Origin: Anaeromyxobacter dehalogenans 2CP-1
GTDB taxonomy: Bacteria > Myxococcota > Myxococcia > Myxococcales > Anaeromyxobacteraceae
Direction of reading: 5' to 3'
Length of the DNA: 64,000 nt
NCBI RefSeq assembly: GCF_000022145.1
Contig: NC_011891.1
Coordinates: 3,950,501-4,014,500, forward strand
Below are positions 60,356 to 64,000 of this stretch, in pieces (the first letter of the stretch is position 1; every line of letters begins with the position of its first letter). The position numbers were made by a program, and so were the translations under genes. The notes beneath the pieces were generated by a model. It made no database searches, was not told the DNA's origin, and worked only from the letters and a program-made list of their open reading frames with translations.

Positions 60356-63300
60356 ATGCCCGACTTCGTCCACCTGCACCTGCACACCCTGTACTCCCTC
60401 CTCGACGGCGCCATCCGCATCAAGGACCTGCTGAAGACCGTCAAGGCGAAGGGCATGAGCTCCGTGGCCGTGACGGACCACGGCAACCTGTTCGGCGCGG
60501 TGGACTTCTACAAGAAGGCGAAGGAAGCCGGGGTGAAGCCCATCCTCGGCATGGAGGCGTACGTCGCGGGCGACAAGGGGCGCACCGACCGCTCCGAGCG
60601 CATCGGCCGCCACCTCATCCTGCTCGCGAAGAACGCCGAGGGCTGGGCGAACCTGCGCTACCTCTCCTCGAAGGCCTTCACGGAGGGCTTCTACTACGAC
60701 CCGCGCATCGACAAGCAGCTCCTGCGCGACCACTCGAAGGGCCTGGTCGGCCTGACCGCCTGCCTGGCGGGCGAGGTGCCGCGCCTGGCGCGGCAGGGCG
60801 ACATGGACGGCGCGCGGCGGGTGGCGCGCGAGTACCGCGACATCTTCGAGCCGGGCTCGTTCTTCCTCGAGGTCCAGTCGAACGGCATGCGCGAGCAGCT
60901 CGACGTCAACGCCAAGCTCGCCCAGCTCGGCCGCGACGAGGGCATCCCGCTCGTCGGCACCGCCGACGCGCACTACGTGAGCCGCCAGGAGGCGAAGGCG
61001 CACGAGGTGCTGATGTGCATCGCCTCCAACAAGACGTTCCAGGATCCGAAGCGGCTCCGCCACGACACCGACGGCCTGTTCGTCGCCGGGCCGGACGAGA
61101 TGGCCGCGGCGCTGCCCGACTTCCGCGAGGCGCTCGACAACACGCTGCGCATCGCCGAGATGTGCAACGTCGAGCTGCCGCTCGGGAAGACGTTCCTGCC
61201 CTCCTTCACGCTGCCGGAGGGGATGAGCGAGGACGACTACATCGACAAGCTCGCGCGGGAGGGGCTCGACCGGCGCTTCCGCGAGATCGACGGGAAGTAC
61301 CCGCACGATCGCGACGTCTACCGGCAGCGGCTGGAGATGGAGCTCGGCGTCATCAAGAAGATGGGGTTCCCGGGGTACTTCCTCATCGTCCAGGACTTCA
61401 TCAACTGGGCGAAGGAGCACCACATCCCGGTGGGCCCGGGCCGCGGCTCCGGCGCCGGCTCCATCGTGGCCTGGTCGCTGCGCATCACCGACCTCGACCC
61501 GCTCCGCTGGCACCTGCTGTTCGAGCGCTTCCTGAACCCGGAGCGCGTGTCGATGCCGGACTTCGACGTGGACTTCTGCCAGAACCGCCGCGACGAGGTG
61601 ATCCAGTACGTCCGCGGCAAGTACGGCCAGGACAACGTCGGCCAGATCATCACCTTCGGCTCGCTGAAGGCCCGCTCGGTGATCCGCGACGTGGTGCGCG
61701 TGATGGGCCTGCCGTTCGCCGAGGGCGACCGGATCGCGAAGCTCGTCCCGGACCCGGTGCAGGGCAAGACGCCGCCGCTCAAGGAGCTGGTGTTCGGCTC
61801 GGACAAGATGCCGGCGGAGCCGCGCCTGAAGGAGCTCCACGACAAGCCCGCCGTGATCTCGCAGTGGGTGGACGACAAGGGCGTCCAGAACAAGGTCACC
61901 ACCAAGGACCTGCTCGACATCGCCATGTCGCTGGAGGGCCTGAACCGCCAGGCCGGCCTGCACGCGGCCGGCGTGGTGATCGCGGACAAGCCGCTGTGGG
62001 AGTACGTGCCGGCGTACAAGGACGACAAGTCCGAGATGCTGGTGTCGCAGTTCGCGAAGGAGGAGGTCGAGGCCGCCGGCCTGGTGAAGTTCGACTTCCT
62101 CGGCCTGAAGACGCTCACCGTCATCGACGACGCCCTGCGGATGGTGAAGCGGAACCACCCCGAGATGAAGGACTTCGCCGCCAGCGACATCCCCATCGAC
62201 GATCCGGCCGTGTACGAGCTCATCAGCCGAGGCGACACCGGCGGCGTCTTCCAGATGGAGTCCTCCGGCTTCACCGAGATGGTGGTGAAGATGAAGCCGT
62301 CGCGCTTCGAGGACGTCATCGCCGCGGGCGCGCTCTACCGGCCCGGCCCCCTCGACCAGAAGCTCGAGGACGGCCGCACCATGGTGGACGTCTACATCGA
62401 CCGCAAGCACGGCCGCGAGAAGGTGCAGTACCCGCACCCCAGCCTGGAGAAGGTCCTCGAGCCGACCTACGGCGTGATCGTCTACCAGGAGCAGGTGATG
62501 CAGATCTCGCAGGTCCTGGCGGGCTACTCGCTGGGACAGGCCGACCTGCTCCGCCGCGCCATGGGGAAGAAGAAGGCCGAGGTCATGGCCAAGGAGCGCG
62601 TCGGCTTCCTCGCCGGCGCGGTCGCGAACGGCGTGGACGAGAAGGTCGCCGGCGGCATCTTCGACCTCATGGAGAAGTTCGCGGCGTACGGCTTCAACAA
62701 GTCGCACTCCGCCGCGTACGGTCTGCTCACCGTCCAGACCGCCTGGCTGAAGGCGCACTACCCGGTGGAGTTCATGGCCGCGCTCATCTCGAGCGAGGCC
62801 TCCAACACCGACAAGGTGGTGCTCCACATCTCCGAGGCGCGCGCCAGCCAGCTCGAGGTGCTCCCGCCGGACGTCAACGAGTCCGACGCCGCCTTCGGCG
62901 CGTTCCCGCCCGGGCCCGAGTCGCCGAAGGGCTCCCGAGGCCGCATCCGGTTCGGCCTCGGTGCGGTGCGCGGCGTGGGCGAGTCCGCCGTGCAGGCCAT
63001 CGTCGAGGCGCGCGCGTCCGGGCCGTTCAAGTCGCTGTTCGACCTCGCCGGGCGGGTGGACTCGAAGAAGATCAACAAGAAGGTGCTGGAGGCGCTGGTG
63101 AAGTCCGGGGCGCTCGACTTCGAGGGCGTGCCGCGCTGGCAGCTCTACTTCGGCATCGATGCCGCCATCTCCGCGGGCGCGTCGGCGCAGGCCGACCGTG
63201 CCAGCGGCCAGGCCTCGCTGTTCGGCGCGCTCGCCGCCTCCGCGGCCACCGAGGCGAAGCCGCGCTACCCGAGGCCCGGCGACGCGGTGGGAGAGGTGAC

Positions 63301-63988
63301 GGTGGAGGAGTGGCCCGAGCGCGTCCGCCTCGCGTTCGAGAAGGAGGCGCTCGGCTTCTACCTCACCGGCCACCCGCTGATGGGCTACGAGCGCGAGGTC
63401 CGCCGCTACGCCTCCTCCACCTGCGCCGCGGTCGCGCAGAAGCGCCACGGCGACAAGGTCACCGTGGTCGGCGTGGTCGCGTCGCTGCGCGAGCGCATGA
63501 ACAAGGAGAAGGGCACGCGCTTCGGCTTCCTCACGCTGGAGGACCTCACCGGCACGACGGAGGTCATCTGCTGGGCGTCGCGCCCGGGTCAGAACGGCCG
63601 CCCCGCGCAGAAGGGCTGGTCGGACTGGGAGCACTTCGTGAAGGGCGACGAGCCGGTGCTGGTGCACGGCGAGGTGCGGATCAACAACCGCGAGGAGGAG
63701 AACCCGCGGGCGGAGATCACCGCGCTCGACATCGAGCCGCTCGCCGCGGTCCGCAACCAGAAGACGAGCGAGATCGCGCTCCGCATCGACGCCGACCGGC
63801 TCACCGCCGCCCGCGCCGGCGACCTGAGGACGCTCCTCGGGCGCTTCTCCGGGAGCTGCCCGGTGACGGTTCGCGCCGTGATCCCGGAGCAGACCGAGAC
63901 CACCATCGCGGTGCCGGTCAAGGTGCAGCCCGCCGACGAGCTGCTCGAATCCGCGCGCAGGCTGGGCTTCGAGGTCGAGCTGCGCTGA
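60356..63988 (+). CDS. dnaE: DNA polymerase III alpha subunit
   Basis: A complete 1210-residue DnaE, the chromosomal replicative polymerase. The N-terminal PHP domain starts FVHLHLHTLYSLLDGAIRI. The palm carries the catalytic acids in MPDFDVDFCQNRRDEVIQY (about 398-416) and GPGRGSGAGSIVAWSL. Fingers and beta-clamp regions follow with PGPLDQKLEDGRTM, YQEQVMQISQVLAGYSLGQA and GFNKSHSAAYGLL. The C-terminal OB domain (VTVVGVVASLRERMNKEKG) and a tau-binding end close the protein. The ATG at 60356 begins the conserved MPDFVHLHLH. Length and order are those of DnaE1. The stop lies 12 bp before the window edge. Confidence 0.97.
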   Translation: MPDFVHLHLHTLYSLLDGAIRIKDLLKTVKAKGMSSVAVTDHGNLFGAVDFYKKAKEAGVKPILGMEAYVAGDKGRTDRSERIGRHLILLAKNAEGWANLRYLSSKAFTEGFYYDPRIDKQLLRDHSKGLVGLTACLAGEVPRLARQGDMDGARRVAREYRDIFEPGSFFLEVQSNGMREQLDVNAKLAQLGRDEGIPLVGTADAHYVSRQEAKAHEVLMCIASNKTFQDPKRLRHDTDGLFVAGPDEMAAALPDFREALDNTLRIAEMCNVELPLGKTFLPSFTLPEGMSEDDYIDKLAREGLDRRFREIDGKYPHDRDVYRQRLEMELGVIKKMGFPGYFLIVQDFINWAKEHHIPVGPGRGSGAGSIVAWSLRITDLDPLRWHLLFERFLNPERVSMPDFDVDFCQNRRDEVIQYVRGKYGQDNVGQIITFGSLKARSVIRDVVRVMGLPFAEGDRIAKLVPDPVQGKTPPLKELVFGSDKMPAEPRLKELHDKPAVISQWVDDKGVQNKVTTKDLLDIAMSLEGLNRQAGLHAAGVVIADKPLWEYVPAYKDDKSEMLVSQFAKEEVEAAGLVKFDFLGLKTLTVIDDALRMVKRNHPEMKDFAASDIPIDDPAVYELISRGDTGGVFQMESSGFTEMVVKMKPSRFEDVIAAGALYRPGPLDQKLEDGRTMVDVYIDRKHGREKVQYPHPSLEKVLEPTYGVIVYQEQVMQISQVLAGYSLGQADLLRRAMGKKKAEVMAKERVGFLAGAVANGVDEKVAGGIFDLMEKFAAYGFNKSHSAAYGLLTVQTAWLKAHYPVEFMAALISSEASNTDKVVLHISEARASQLEVLPPDVNESDAAFGAFPPGPESPKGSRGRIRFGLGAVRGVGESAVQAIVEARASGPFKSLFDLAGRVDSKKINKKVLEALVKSGALDFEGVPRWQLYFGIDAAISAGASAQADRASGQASLFGALAASAATEAKPRYPRPGDAVGEVTVEEWPERVRLAFEKEALGFYLTGHPLMGYEREVRRYASSTCAAVAQKRHGDKVTVVGVVASLRERMNKEKGTRFGFLTLEDLTGTTEVICWASRPGQNGRPAQKGWSDWEHFVKGDEPVLVHGEVRINNREEENPRAEITALDIEPLAAVRNQKTSEIALRIDADRLTAARAGDLRTLLGRFSGSCPVTVRAVIPEQTETTIAVPVKVQPADELLESARRLGFEVELR

Positions 63989-64000
63989 CGCGTCCTCGCG

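Overview
This window is very G+C-rich, gene-dense chromosomal DNA. I infer a member of the Myxococcota close to Anaeromyxobacter. The reasons are the base composition, a dodecahaem cytochrome lipoprotein paired with a beta-barrel protein, a HesB-like selenoprotein, two histone-deacetylase-family proteins, and the mix of anaerobic-respiration and oxygen-dependent catabolic genes. I saw no rRNA, tRNA, CRISPR array, prophage or transposase gene. The accessory signal is a set of short non-coding repeats.

Layout. 1-6.2 kb: inositol-monophosphatase family gene, an HDAC-like fusion, a TlpA-like lipoprotein, then a barrel-cytochrome operon with a strong terminator. 6.4-10.0 kb (minus strand): mpl, serine hydrolase and LD-carboxypeptidase, all linked to peptidoglycan turnover. 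10.4-15.6 kb: acs, AI-2E-type permease, FKBP isomerase, GST, FMN-binding-like protein. 15.6-17.5 kb: two tandem MCP-like proteins, one without the signalling tip. 17.7-24.7 kb: antiporter, DUF481 protein, Ski2-like helicase, LolA-like protein, SemiSWEET, DUF488. 24.7-25.5 kb: a HesB-like selenoprotein with an in-frame UGA, and a small unknown. 25.6-29.1 kb (minus): HlyD-LolC-LolD export operon ending in an ArfB-like gene. 29.3-36.4 kb: transglutaminase-like/7TM plus ATP-grasp pair, then TPR, lipoprotein and barrel genes. 36.5-38.6 kb: methyltransferase and FemAB-like acyltransferase, convergent on a hairpin repeat. 38.8-42.8 kb: a tightly packed tyrosine/homogentisate degradation operon (FAH, maiA, hpd, hmgA). 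42.9-49.5 kb: hypotheticals, alr, ilvE, MarR, thioesterase, GNAT. 49.6-54.8 kb: a single-chain PheRS-like protein behind a tandem hairpin leader, then amidase, SLC13 permease and an RsbRD-N-like protein. 54.9-60.3 kb: PH-like membrane protein, canonical HDAC-family deacetylase, DUF6064, PpnP and an SMP-30-like lipoprotein. 60.4-64.0 kb: complete dnaE.

The most notable points are: (1) the UGA-containing HesB/IscA-like gene, which is cut short if UGA is read as stop; (2) the barrel plus 12-haem cytochrome pair, with a palindromic operator-like site upstream; (3) two related families of imperfectly palindromic repeats of 162-174 bp, two copies each. One family supplies stop codons and the other supplies ribosome-binding sites to adjacent genes, and base-pair covariation supports a folded structure; (4) the single-chain PheS/FDX-ACB protein with a duplicated hairpin leader.

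All functions are read from motifs and context. No database search was possible. Start codons are the least certain part, because GTG starts and overlapping genes are common here.
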